Source of the DNA: Solibacillus sp. FSL W7-1436
GTDB lineage: Bacteria; Bacillota; Bacilli; Bacillales_A; Planococcaceae
DNA: 50,474 bases
Reading direction: 5' to 3'
Assembly (NCBI RefSeq): GCF_038007305.1
Contig: NZ_JBBOWV010000003.1
Span: forward strand, 1-50,474
Shown: positions 26,662-35,271 of the stretch, in pieces
Layout: every line of letters starts with the position of its first letter
How positions within the stretch are numbered: position 1 is the first letter of the stretch
Program-made: the position numbers and the translations under genes
Notes under the pieces: model-generated
Databases searched by the model: none
Told to the model about the DNA's origin: nothing
The model's input: the letters and a program-made list of their open reading frames with translations, nothing else

Positions 26662-29418
26662 TTATGCCCCATATTTTTCTGTGAAATCACGAATGAATGA
26701 AGTAATAACTTTGATTGCACGCGATTTTTTTAAGAAACTACCTGATAATGCGTCCATAATCGTTTGCTTTTCAATGTAATTGGAATACTCATATGTTGCC
26801 AATTGTTCACGTAATACAGTATTTTCTATTCCATTTACTTCTGCAAATGCCACAAGTTCATTTTCACTTACTTCTTCTTCATAACGATGGAAAGCATCAA
26901 TGACAGAAACATCTTTAGGTAGTGTCGGTGCTACTTTGTTTAGGAAATCTTTAATCAGTTCCGCTTTTAAACGTAATTTAGGATCTGTTCCGTGATCTAG
27001 CTCTTGTTCAATGAAACGAATTTCTTTATCAAGTTCATTTGGATCTTCCAGATTTAAATTAGCAATTAAATTTAAAATATAGCCAACATTAATCGTATCT
27101 GTGTGCATGAGCTCTAATTCAAAGTCCACATCATGAAGAATCGATTCTTTTGGTAATTCGCTACGTTTATACTCGTCGTACACTTTAAAATACTTGCTTT
27201 TGAAATCTTCATATGTTTGTTCGGAAATGGAAAGCACATTCTCATCAAATTCAAAATCAGAGAATGACTGCAATTTTTGCAGGAACTTCGTGACATTCTT
27301 AAATGCCATGATGAACTCATGCTTTTTTTCTTCACTTTCTAACAGGTCCACTTCTGCAGGAGTAGCTGCGAGTGATCTCAAGTTAGAAATAGCGGTTAGA
27401 AAAGCACCTAAATACTCAGTTTTACTTTTCATCAGTACCGTATCGACATTATCCGTTCGTGAGAATAAACGAATTGCCGCATCAGTGTTTTCTTTTAGGT
27501 TACGGTAACACACTATATTCCCGTATGGTTTTGTTGCTTTTTCTACACGGTTTGTACGGCTATAAGCTTGTAGCAAATCATGATATACCATGTTTTTATC
27601 GACATATAGCGTATTTAATGGTTTACTGTCAAATCCGGTTAAGAACATTTTCACCACAATTAAAATATCGATCTGCGCATTTTTAACACGCTTGGAAACA
27701 TCGGAGAAATAACGGTCCCACGTATCTGTCGAGTAATCCGTTTCAAAATAGCCATTATAATCTTTAATCATGCGATCTAATGCTTCACGTGAATGCTCTT
27801 CTGTGCCATCACTGTCCTCGTTTTGCCCGTAAGTATAAATACCAGCAATCTTCAGGTTGTGGTCTTTGGATTTGAAAATATCATAATACTTAATGAGCGT
27901 TGGAATCGAATCGACCGTAAACATGGCACAGTAACCTTTGCTTTTTGACCGGCGTAAATGGTTGTCCAGAATATGATCGGCCACGTTATTTAAACGTTCT
28001 TCATTATGCCAAACTTCTTCTGTATCAATCGCATATACTTTATTTTTATTATTTTCATCAATTTTCGATTTCACCGTACTAATATATTCCACTGAGAAAC
28101 CAAGTACGTTTTCGTCACGAATAGCATCTTTAATTAAATAATGATGTAAGCACTTTTCAAACAGGTCGGCAGTTGTGCGTCCGTCCTGGCTCTTATTTTC
28201 TTTAAAACGTGGGGTACCAGTAAAACCGAAATACTGTGCATTTTGGAAATGCTGATTGATTTCTTTACGCATATCCCCGAACTGGCTGCGGTGGCATTCG
28301 TCGATAATAAAGACAACATGCTCTTGTTTATATGGCTCCATAATCGAAGCATATTTTTCACTTTTCACCGCATTATTCATTTTTTGGATTGTTGTGACGA
28401 TGAATCTTTTCATTGGGTCTTTAATTTGATCAATTAAAATAGACGTATCATCTGTTCGGTCTACAGCCCCTTTTTGGAACTTATTAAATTCCTGAATTGT
28501 CTGGCTGTCTAGGTCCTGTCTGTCAACTAAGAAAAATACTTTTTTAATGCCATCCTCATTAGAAAGGATCTGACCGGCTTTAAAGGAAGTTAATGTTTTC
28601 CCTGAACCTGTTGTGTGCCAGATATAGCCGTTATTATTCGTTTCAGTTGCCCGTGTTACTAATGCTTCGACTGCATATACCTGGTATGGACGCATGACCA
28701 TCAATGCTTTATCTGTATCATTAATAACCATATAACGGCTAATCATCTTTGCTAAATGGCATGGCTGTAAGAACGTACTTGTGAACTCCTGCAGTGTCGT
28801 GATTAATTCATTTGCTTCAGTTGTCCAGAAGAACGTAAAGCCAAACTGTATATCATAATCAGAGTTGGAGAAGTATTTTGTATCAACGCCATTACTAACC
28901 ACAAAGATTTGCAGGAAACGGTAAAGACCTGTAAATGTATGCCGGCGATAACGCTGAATTTGATTAAACGCTTCTTTAAAATCTAATCCACGTCGCTTCA
29001 ACTCAATTTGGACAAGAGGTAAGCCATTAATCAAGATGGTGATATCATAACGATTTTTATACTTTCCCTCCATTGTTGTTTGGGTTGTAACTTGAAAAAG
29101 GTTTTTACACCATTCTTTCGTATTGAATAATTCTACGTATAAAATTTTGCCATCTTCACGTTCAATCGGAAGCTTATCACGTAAGATTTTGGCTGATTCA
29201 TAAATGCTTTTATCCTCGATTTCCGTTAAAATACGACGAAATTCGGAGTCAGTCAGCGGTTGGCCATTTAATTTATGTTCATTGAATGTATTCAATTGTC
29301 TACGGAAATTATCTTTTACAGCCTCATAATCCGGTAAGTATACAGGCTGGTAGCTTTGATTTGTTAATTGTTTATGTAAATTATCTTCTAATTGAGCTTC
29401 GGACTGGTAGCCCATCAT
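26662..29418 (-). CDS. hsdR: Type I restriction endonuclease subunit R
   Basis: A 918-residue HsdR. The N-terminal nuclease domain shows the PD-(D/E)XK core as RYDITILINGLPLVQIELKRRG near residues 123-144. The DEAD-box translocase motifs are WHTTGSGKTLTSFK (Walker A, near 266), VVFIIDECHRSQ (motif II), FGFTGTPRF (motif III) and VVKMFLTGFDSKPLNTLYVDK...LLQAYSRTNR (motifs V-VI). The C-terminal helical region is somewhat shorter than in EcoR124I. Two ATGs (29418 and the next codon) follow GGGGG; the second has the better spacing. It is transcribed on its own from a promoter with a TATAAT near 29450. Confidence 0.93.
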   Translation of the reverse strand: MMGYQSEAQLEDNLHKQLTNQSYQPVYLPDYEAVKDNFRRQLNTFNEHKLNGQPLTDSEFRRILTEIEDKSIYESAKILRDKLPIEREDGKILYVELFNTKEWCKNLFQVTTQTTMEGKYKNRYDITILINGLPLVQIELKRRGLDFKEAFNQIQRYRRHTFTGLYRFLQIFVVSNGVDTKYFSNSDYDIQFGFTFFWTTEANELITTLQEFTSTFLQPCHLAKMISRYMVINDTDKALMVMRPYQVYAVEALVTRATETNNNGYIWHTTGSGKTLTSFKAGQILSNEDGIKKVFFLVDRQDLDSQTIQEFNKFQKGAVDRTDDTSILIDQIKDPMKRFIVTTIQKMNNAVKSEKYASIMEPYKQEHVVFIIDECHRSQFGDMRKEINQHFQNAQYFGFTGTPRFKENKSQDGRTTADLFEKCLHHYLIKDAIRDENVLGFSVEYISTVKSKIDENNKNKVYAIDTEEVWHNEERLNNVADHILDNHLRRSKSKGYCAMFTVDSIPTLIKYYDIFKSKDHNLKIAGIYTYGQNEDSDGTEEHSREALDRMIKDYNGYFETDYSTDTWDRYFSDVSKRVKNAQIDILIVVKMFLTGFDSKPLNTLYVDKNMVYHDLLQAYSRTNRVEKATKPYGNIVCYRNLKENTDAAIRLFSRTDNVDTVLMKSKTEYLGAFLTAISNLRSLAATPAEVDLLESEEKKHEFIMAFKNVTKFLQKLQSFSDFEFDENVLSISEQTYEDFKSKYFKVYDEYKRSELPKESILHDVDFELELMHTDTINVGYILNLIANLNLEDPNELDKEIRFIEQELDHGTDPKLRLKAELIKDFLNKVAPTLPKDVSVIDAFHRYEEEVSENELVAFAEVNGIENTVLREQLATYEYSNYIEKQTIMDALSGSFLKKSRAIKVITSFIRDFTEKYGA

Positions 29419-29563
29419 TAATTCCCCCTAAAAATTACTCTCTTTTATTATACTGAAGTTTTATTAAAATAGTTTCAATTACCCAAAGAAATATTAGGTT
29501 ATTTGGTTTATAAGCTAAAGCTGAGCCTATGACACTATTGGGAATAGATACACTCACATTAAA

Positions 29564-29608
29564 TCTACTTATAGACCTATCTACAAGTAGACACGTCTAC
29601 AAATATAC
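29564..29608 (+). repeat. 8-bp phased repeats, block A (centromere candidate)
   Basis: Six units exactly 8 bp apart start at 29564, 29572, 29580, 29588, 29596 and 29604: TCTAC, TAGAC, TCTAC, TAGAC, TCTAC, TATAC. Direct and inverted units keep the same phase. It lies upstream of the parA promoter. Nothing coding is seen in 29419-29760. Confidence 0.75.
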
Positions 29609-29683
29609 AATTAAAAGCCCTCCAACTCACTAAAATAATCCCTCTAAAACAATAATTTATTTCTTTTGCTATGAAATGTTTGC

Positions 29684-29717
29684 TATAATCTACTTATCTA
29701 CATGTCTACAAATCTAC
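29684..29717 (+). promoter_or_regulatory. parA promoter overlapped by four 8-bp repeats (block B)
   Basis: A TATAAT -10 at 29684-29689 runs directly into four head-to-tail units starting at 29689, 29697, 29705 and 29713 (TCTACTTA, TCTACATG, TCTACAAA, TCTACATT). This places an RHH-protein operator on the promoter, which would give autoregulation of parA and its partner. The -35 is weak. Confidence 0.7.
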
Positions 29718-29760
29718 ATTTAACTAAAATTATGTTTTTAAAATAAGGGAGGTAACAGAA

Positions 29761-30612
29761 ATGGAAAAAAGAGAAGAAGCAATCATAGTAACGTTCGGTA
29801 ATTTCAAAGGGGGTACTGGAAAGACAACAAATAGTACAATGATTGCCTATGCATTATCTGAAATGGGTTACAAGGTGCTTTTGTGTGACCAGGATCCTCA
29901 GGCAAATGCGACGACATTGTTCTTAAAAACAAAAGCTTCAGTTACCGATGAAATCGTAACATTTAATAAAACATTGATGGCAGCGATTCAAGAGGAAGAT
30001 TTGGGGCAAATTGTAACAGAGGTTAAAGAAAATTTGTATCTATTACCGAGCTTTAGTGATTTTGCTTTGTACCCACGATATCTTGAAAAGAAATTCCCGT
30101 CAGACACGAGCTCACGGGTTAAATATTTCGCTTCGTTAATTGAGCCATTGAAAAAGGATTATGATTTCATTTTCATTGACGTACCACCAACGATTTCGGT
30201 AATTACGGATGCAGCACTATATGCTTCGGATTTTGTCGTTGTCGTACTGCAAACACAAGAAAGAAGTCTGCAAGGTGCCGAAGTATTTACGGGTTACTTA
30301 CAATCATTAATTGATGAATACGGTGCGAACTTGGATATTATCGGGATTTTACCTGTTCTTCTTAAAAACGGTGCAGCTGTCGATTTGGCAACATTGGAAA
30401 ATGCCCGTGAAATTTTTGGACCTGAAAACTTATTTGAAAACGTAGTAAACAATATGGAACGTTTAAAACGTTTTGATATAACGGGAATTACGAATGAAGA
30501 TATGCATGATCGCAAAGTCCATAAAAGTTATGGAATTATCGCTGGGGAATTTATACAGCGTCTGGAGTCTGAGTTATCGGAGGTGACTGGTGTTGAGCAA
30601 CTTACTAAATAA
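29761..30612 (+). CDS. parA: ParA family plasmid partition ATPase
   Basis: A 283-residue Walker-type ATPase. Seen: deviant Walker A FKGGTGKTTNSTMIAYAL near residue 14, Walker A' LLCDQDPQANAT near 41, and Walker B DFIFIDVPPTIS near 130. There is no long N-terminal DNA-binding domain, so it belongs to the small type Ib-like class, in which a small RHH partner does the DNA binding and regulation. AGGGAGG lies 9 bases before the ATG. The 3' end overlaps the partner gene by 23 bases, so translation is coupled. Confidence 0.93.
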   Translation: MEKREEAIIVTFGNFKGGTGKTTNSTMIAYALSEMGYKVLLCDQDPQANATTLFLKTKASVTDEIVTFNKTLMAAIQEEDLGQIVTEVKENLYLLPSFSDFALYPRYLEKKFPSDTSSRVKYFASLIEPLKKDYDFIFIDVPPTISVITDAALYASDFVVVVLQTQERSLQGAEVFTGYLQSLIDEYGANLDIIGILPVLLKNGAAVDLATLENAREIFGPENLFENVVNNMERLKRFDITGITNEDMHDRKVHKSYGIIAGEFIQRLESELSEVTGVEQLTK

Positions 30613-30961
30613 CAAAAAGAAAAAATTATTAGATCGTGGGCCTAAAATTACCCCTGCCCAAGAGTTTTCTCTTAGTGATGTGGAGACAAATGAAACAAAT
30701 GTGAGTTCGGTTGAACCTGAACCATTAAAAGTAATAAAAGAAGAAAAACCGAAAAAGACAAAACAAAGCACGACAACGGTCCGGGTAGAAAAAATAACTA
30801 GAAGTAAACTTAATGCACTTGTACAAATGGGCAAGGCAGAAACGGTTGATGTATTAGTAGATATTCTGATTGATGAATATGTTAATCATCAACTCCTAAA
30901 AGATGAAAAGAAAACATACGATATCCTTTTAAATGTCCTTCGTAAAAAAGAAGAATTATAA
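30590..30961 (+). CDS. Small ribbon-helix-helix-like partition partner of ParA
   Basis: A 123-residue protein. The N-terminal 60 residues are Lys/Glu/Pro-rich and probably disordered. The C-terminal half reads as a ribbon-helix-helix (STTTVRVEKITRSKLNALVQMG, then ETVDVLVDILIDEYVNHQLL), close to DUF5388-type plasmid proteins. It should bind the TCTAC arrays and load ParA. The start is GTG at 30590 (GGAGG 6 bases upstream); a TTG one codon later is possible. The pairing with small ParA and arrays on both sides recalls the delta-omega and ParA-ParR type Ib systems. Confidence 0.75.
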   Translation: MLSNLLNNKKKKLLDRGPKITPAQEFSLSDVETNETNVSSVEPEPLKVIKEEKPKKTKQSTTTVRVEKITRSKLNALVQMGKAETVDVLVDILIDEYVNHQLLKDEKKTYDILLNVLRKKEEL

Positions 30962-30966
30962 TTTCT

Positions 30967-31004
30967 AAAACACTTACTTAAACGTCAAAAGTAAGTGTTT
31001 TTGA
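30967..31004 (+). terminator. Terminator of the parA operon
   Basis: Perfect 13-bp arms AAAACACTTACTT (30967-30979) and AAGTAAGTGTTTT (30989-31001), followed by T residues. It starts six bases past the stop of the RHH partner gene. Confidence 0.85.
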
Positions 31005-31035
31005 ATTTGATAAAAAAATTTTAAAATAAAAAAAG

Positions 31036-31104
31036 TCTACTGGTATACTCATCTACATGTAGATGAGTATACCAGTATATATATATACAAATCTACCAGT
31101 CTAC
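31036..31104 (+). repeat. 8-bp phased repeats, block C, with a 38-bp perfect palindrome
   Basis: Nine units exactly 8 bp apart start at 31036, 44, 52, 60 (inverted), 68, 76, 84, 92 and 100; consensus RTMTACNN. Bases 31039-31076 form a perfect 38-bp palindrome with centre CA/TG, built from these units. It is the strongest candidate for the core of the plasmid centromere. Confidence 0.8.
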
Positions 31105-31153
31105 ACTGCTTCTACAAACCTTGGTAAATCAACAACTAAACCATATATAAAAG

Positions 31154-31230
31154 TCTACAGATCTACCTATCTACAAGTAGAGAAGTATACAAATATACTC
31201 ATCTACTTGTAGATAGGTATACCAGTCTAC
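31154..31230 (+). repeat. 8-bp phased repeats, block D
   Basis: Ten units exactly 8 bp apart start at 31154, 62, 70, 78 (inverted), 86, 94, 202, 210 (inverted), 218 and 226. The words are TCTAC, TATAC or their complements. Block C ends 54 bp earlier, out of phase with block D. Confidence 0.8.
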
Positions 31231-31317
31231 AAACCTTTAAAAACCCCGAAAAAGCCTATTGCATCTAGGTTTTCCCATAGTTATAATGCAAATAACAGAA
31301 CATAAAGACAAAACAAA

Positions 31318-31360
31318 AAAGCCATTCCCCAATGTCTTTGGCCGGACAAGGAATGACTTT
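31318..31360 (-). terminator. Hairpin in the rep leader, minus-strand terminator candidate
   Basis: Arms AAAGCCATTCC (31318-31328) and GGAATGACTTT (31350-31360) with an inner TGTC/GACA pair. On the minus strand the hairpin is followed by TTTTTTGTTTTG. It could end a short antisense RNA started near 31470 (TATTAT -10 on the minus strand), of the kind that controls plasmid replication. The flanks hold no other supported gene between 31231 and 31515. Confidence 0.45.
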
Positions 31361-31463
31361 CACACGATTAACAACTAAATAAGTAAGTGTTCGCAAATAA
31401 CTAACCTATCGTCATTAATCTACAACAAAATAAAGTAGCGTCATCAATAGATCGCTTATCTTG

Positions 31464-31500
31464 TTGCTATAATATAATCGTGTGCTGGTAACACACAATT
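31464..31500 (+). promoter_or_regulatory. Probable promoter of the replication gene
   Basis: TATAAT occurs in TTGCTATAATATAATCG. It is followed by the inverted repeat GTGTG/CACAC (GTGTGCTGGTAACACAC, about 31481-31497), which could be an operator or the first leader hairpin. Confidence 0.45.
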
Positions 31501-31773
31501 AAGTAATTCAATATTATGTTTATTATAGCAAATTTAGACCTGATTTTCAATATTGTTATATTGAAAAGTGGTTTTGTGTATTCTTTTTTAGGCTTCTTTT
31601 TTAAGGATGGCTATGGAGCCCACCTATTTGAAAGGAAAGCGATTGATCAGAGCTATTATGTTATTAGCTCTCAACTCTATGTATCAACCTCATTACCTCT
31701 TTCAGAGGTTTATCAACGAATTTTAGCTATTTGCGTTCACTTACCTAATTATTCAAGGGAGAGGTCTGCGCAA

Positions 31774-33324
31774 ATGGCTATTTTTTCGTATGCAACCAAA
31801 CAAGATACACTAGCAAAAATCATCGAAACAATCATGCATGAAGGTCTTCTAACTTATCATCCAAAATATTCTGATGCACCCCTGGATTTGCAGTACAGAG
31901 CAAAGCAGCTGGACAAGCTCCACAAAAAGGGGGCTGTTTTTGCTGTACGCAATAAAAGCCATTTTGAGAATGGTGTAAAAGGTTATATCATCACATCAAA
32001 TGAAACGCTCATCAAACAGGCAAATCTAATTTCGCACTTCACTCCAAATGTATATCGCCGCTACTACTATGCCGATGACAAACGCCAGACAATTAAAGGC
32101 TTTGAAGAGGAAAACCTGCAGCAAATCAACGCATTCGTAGTCGATATTGATACAAAGGAATACAGCCTTAACGATATTCAATTGGCATGCATTGATGAAA
32201 GTATAGGCGAACCTACCCTCATATTAGAATCGGAGAGGGGCTACCAGGTGTATTTTGCTATGAAAACGCCGATTTTTATATCAAATAAAAACCAGTTTCG
32301 CAGTTTGAAAGTAGCAAAACGCATTGCAGAAAACTTAAAACGCAGTTTAGCGAGTGTCGAAGCAGATATGTACTGTAACGACTTCGGTTTTTTCCGTATG
32401 CCCAATAACCGCAATGTGAAGTGGTTTAACGAATATGCTATCTATGATCCGGCCACGTTAATCGCATGGTCCCAGCGCAAAGATGCTGACAGAGGACGTC
32501 AGCTTTATGTAGTACCGCAAAAAACAAACAGTCCTTCTCTATTGAACACAGATTGGTTTCACCAGCTGCTTCAAACAACGGATGTAAGGGGTGAAAAAGG
32601 ACAAATCGGGCGTAACAACTATTTGTTTACGCTTGCTTTAGTGTGCTATCAAGACGCGCGTGACCAAAGCTATACATTTGATTTACTGGATCAGTTTAAC
32701 TCACGCTTACGCACACCCCTGCCAGTAAAAGACTTGAATACAATCGTTGAATCAGCATATTCCGGGCGGTACCACGGACCGAAAAAGGAATATGTTGAAC
32801 AACTTATAGAACTATACGCGCCCCATCACAAAGATATTAAAGTATCTTTTGGCCATACGGCTTGGTACAAGCATAAAAAAGCGCGCAAAGACCGTGAACG
32901 CAGCCATTTAGAAGAATGGGAAGCAGACATCACGGAGTGGATTACGGCAAAAAAACAAGTTTCTGAGCCGTTTATTTGGCGTACCCAAAAAGAGCTGTGC
33001 AATGAAATCGGTATTGCAAACAGTTCTTTAAACAAGCTGCTAAAGCAATCAAAAAAACTATTGAAAACAACTAGCGGCAAAGGCCGTAATGCAAAAACAG
33101 GCTGGACAACCGTTGATTTATACATAGCGTACATCATTTGGCTGAAAAAAGATCTTGGCGCACGTTTTGCGTTCGGAATCCGCGCGTTGGTCGAAGAACA
33201 AATCGATTTGATGGAACATGTCGCAGGATATGAAGTACTTCTAGAGAAACTTAGAAAGCTTCATTTTGAACAGATAATTAATGAACAACTGACCATGAGC
33301 GAATCATTAACGGGTACTGGTTAA
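31774..33324 (+). CDS. Putative plasmid replication protein with primase-like domain
   Basis: About 516 residues from ATG 31774, chosen because AAGGGAGAGG lies 9 bases upstream. The frame is open back to 31516, but that ATG lacks a ribosome site, so the N-terminus is uncertain. The middle region QINAFVVDIDTKEY...PTLILESERGYQVYFAMKTP looks like the acidic core of an archaeo-eukaryotic-type primase. It is followed by MYCNDFGFFRMPNNRNVKWFN and a primase C-terminal-like segment. A C-terminal helix-turn-helix (RTQKELCNEIGIANSSLNKLLKQSKKLL) is typical of plasmid Rep proteins. Position next to parA supports a replication role. The exact family was not confirmed. Confidence 0.65.
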   Translation: MAIFSYATKQDTLAKIIETIMHEGLLTYHPKYSDAPLDLQYRAKQLDKLHKKGAVFAVRNKSHFENGVKGYIITSNETLIKQANLISHFTPNVYRRYYYADDKRQTIKGFEEENLQQINAFVVDIDTKEYSLNDIQLACIDESIGEPTLILESERGYQVYFAMKTPIFISNKNQFRSLKVAKRIAENLKRSLASVEADMYCNDFGFFRMPNNRNVKWFNEYAIYDPATLIAWSQRKDADRGRQLYVVPQKTNSPSLLNTDWFHQLLQTTDVRGEKGQIGRNNYLFTLALVCYQDARDQSYTFDLLDQFNSRLRTPLPVKDLNTIVESAYSGRYHGPKKEYVEQLIELYAPHHKDIKVSFGHTAWYKHKKARKDRERSHLEEWEADITEWITAKKQVSEPFIWRTQKELCNEIGIANSSLNKLLKQSKKLLKTTSGKGRNAKTGWTTVDLYIAYIIWLKKDLGARFAFGIRALVEEQIDLMEHVAGYEVLLEKLRKLHFEQIINEQLTMSESLTGTG

Positions 33325-33429
33325 ATAAATACTCCACTCTGCCAATACATATTTCTAGTTTCCTATTTTTTACTTTGCCTCATAGAAAGAGATCTTGATT
33401 TGTTTTAATTAATATTAGGCTGTTTATAT

Positions 33430-33545
33430 TGCTAGGGAACAAAGCCCACAGCGGGAGGCGTTCCACAGGCCAGCTTGCTGGGCGAGGACCTTAAAACAAG
33501 GCTACTGGGTAATCTAAGGGTTTATTATTTACGGACCGTGATTGG
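33430..33545 (+). ncRNA. Candidate structured RNA
   Basis: A GC-rich island in AT-rich DNA, with several short stems: GGAAC (33435-33439)/GTTCC enclosing GCCC/GGG(A)GGC, then CCAG/CTGG around CTTG, then CCTT/AAGG around AAAAC, then ACGG/CCGT. No reading frame covers it. The place, about 105 bases downstream of the putative rep gene, and the look recall plasmid RNA motifs of Bacillus (for example the Bacillus-plasmid RNA, RF01691). That identity is from memory and unproven. The rest of 33325-34056 shows no gene. Confidence 0.5.
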
Positions 33546-34056
33546 ATGGATTATTTAATAGAGAGACCTATGTAAATATGCGATTTAAAATTAATATGGA
33601 TTTTTACAGGAATTGAATATTTAGAAAGTAAGCTAGTTAGACCTTAGCTGAAGTCAGTATTGGAGATTGATATTTCAATGACATCAATCTTAGCGCTAAA
33701 AAGCTTATTATGAGTATTATTATTATTAAAATAGATTTCATTTGTAAGGTAAGTGTTTTTAACTTTGCTTTTTAGCAGTTACAGTAGTAAGAGTCTTGTA
33801 AAAGAATAATAGTATGTGTTTGGTCTTTATACGTTAAGTTAGTACTTTTCGATGAGTATATTGCGAAAAATAGGTATTCATATTATACGACTCTAGTTTT
33901 ATTTTAGGGAATAGCGATTAGGTAGATAAGGTATTTTTTGTGGGTACGTTGTTTTGGAGTTGAAAGAACTTATCTTAGGAATATTATAGTTGGCAGAAGG
34001 ATAGTTCTCATTAATTATAGAATTTAACAATTATTAGTTAAATATTAACAGTAAAG

Positions 34057-34668
34057 GTGGTAGACTTTCCTTTGAAAATGAACGATTTTAAGGTTTTACC
34101 GTTGGACGAACAATTAACAAAACTTAACAACCATTTGTTAACTCTAAAAGATAAGGCTGGCCGATTAGAAGATAATTTTAAATCGGAGGAATTTGATTTC
34201 AGCTATTCGTTGTTAAAGAAAAATGCAAATGAACTTGGTATAACGGTAGATGGTAAAAATTATGTAGCATTTAAAATGAGGGATAAACTACAACAAGTTT
34301 CTGTTTTAGATAAACAAAATAATAAAAAGCAGAATGTTAAACAAAAACAAGGTGTTGTTAAAAGGAATAAAATTGTTAACAAACAACAATTTTCTGCTGA
34401 GACAGAAAATCTTGTATTAACAAGTGATGAATTAATCTTTGTGAAAGAACTTTATAAGAATAAACAAGATCTTGTTAAGGCAAAGCAAAACTTATTCTTA
34501 CCGCAGTTTGCGGGATTGAAGAAAACTACTGGTATTAGCGTGTATGTAGAATTATGGGAACGGTGGGGCAAGTTCAAAAAGAAGTATCCGATGTATTCAG
34601 GAACTGATTTAATGGCTCAAGCATTAGAAGAATTTATGGAGAAGTATGAGGAAAAAGTAGATTCTTAG
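34057..34668 (+). CDS. Plasmid protein with C-terminal ribbon-helix-helix-like domain
   Basis: About 203 residues; not a recognised family. The N-terminal 70 residues form helices, and a Lys/Gln-rich linker spans about 95-115. The C-terminus, TGISVYVELWERWGKFKKKY then SGTDLMAQALEEFMEKYEE, has the strand-helix-helix pattern of an RHH DNA-binding domain. The first start is GTG at 34057; a TTG 12 bases later or an ATG at 34078 is also possible, since the AAAGGTGG site is ambiguous. It is followed by an imperfect, AT-rich region. Confidence 0.6.
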   Translation: MVDFPLKMNDFKVLPLDEQLTKLNNHLLTLKDKAGRLEDNFKSEEFDFSYSLLKKNANELGITVDGKNYVAFKMRDKLQQVSVLDKQNNKKQNVKQKQGVVKRNKIVNKQQFSAETENLVLTSDELIFVKELYKNKQDLVKAKQNLFLPQFAGLKKTTGISVYVELWERWGKFKKKYPMYSGTDLMAQALEEFMEKYEEKVDS

Positions 34669-34895
34669 AAGGAATATGTAAGTCCATAATCAAAGCACAA
34701 ATGTGGGCACCTCCAATTTGCTAAACCTATCAATCAATTGAGATGTCATGCTTATGCTAACAAACAAATAAACCAATGTTTCCGTCAAACTTATTCCTCT
34801 TCGATGTATTCTCTTCAATTCACCGCTGAGCCAAGTGTTGCTTTGTAATAAAGTTCAATCAAAAATGCCTCACAAACCATTATTTACGGTAAAAA

Positions 34896-34941
34896 AGAAG
34901 AATCTATTTTGAAAGAAAGATTGATCAAAATAGATTCTTCT
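34896..34941. terminator. Long inverted repeat, terminator candidate
   Basis: Perfect 16-bp arms AGAAGAATCTATTTTG and CAAAATAGATTCTTCT with a 14-nt loop. It is A-rich before and T-rich after, and could act in both directions. It lies 228 bases after the RHH-like gene. Confidence 0.6.
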
Positions 34942-34991
34942 CTTGCATATATAAGTTTCCGTTTTATAAAAAAGTTTGTTCATTTTCTAAT

Positions 34992-35015
34992 TGTGTTGCT
35001 CAACAATCGCGCCCA
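34992..35015 (+). repeat. Left copy of a 24-bp inverted repeat bounding 6.3 kb
   Basis: Bases 34992-35015 match the complement of 41287-41310 at 23 of 24 positions (core CTCAACAATCGCGCCCA). The similarity extends a few bases outward (TTTTCT-TTGTGTT). A degenerate third copy lies near 35553-35575. The repeats may be ends of a former mobile unit. Confidence 0.6.
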
Positions 35016-35042
35016 GATCGTATTTGTGGAATAAATAAAAAT

Positions 35043-35064
35043 CCTGTATCTTTACAGGTTTTTT
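35043..35064 (+). terminator. Small terminator
   Basis: Arms CCTGTA and TACAGG with a 4-nt loop, followed by TTTTTT. Confidence 0.55.
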
Positions 35065-35070
35065 ATCAAA

Positions 35071-35130
35071 CTTTATTATAAATAATCGAACTTAATTATA
35101 AATAATCGAACTTAATTATAAATTATCAAT
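35071..35130 (+). repeat. Three 20-bp tandem repeats (iteron-like)
   Basis: Exact 20-bp period: CTTTATTATAAATAATCGAA, CTTAATTATAAATAATCGAA and CTTAATTATAAATTATCAAT, then a partial unit CTTTATTA. Very AT-rich. It could be iterons or an RHH-protein site. It lies between the RHH-like gene and the 69-residue gene. Confidence 0.65.
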
Positions 35131-35271
35131 CTTTATTAAAAGACAACATCTATCTTACGTCCGCACTATACAAATGGTCTGTTGTTGGTTACTCATAACT
35201 AGCTTGTATTACTCAACTATTTATGGAAAAATAAAACAGTAAGACCATTTTAGTAACAGGAGGAACAATTG

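Noticed and set aside
31036-31230. CRISPR-like array
   Set aside because: The units are only 8 bp, contiguous and without spacers; they fit protein-binding repeats.
31516-31773. ATG 31516 as start of the replication gene
   Set aside because: No ribosome site and a hydrophobic, atypical first 30 residues; ATG 31774 has a good site. The extension stays possible from the middle of this stretch.
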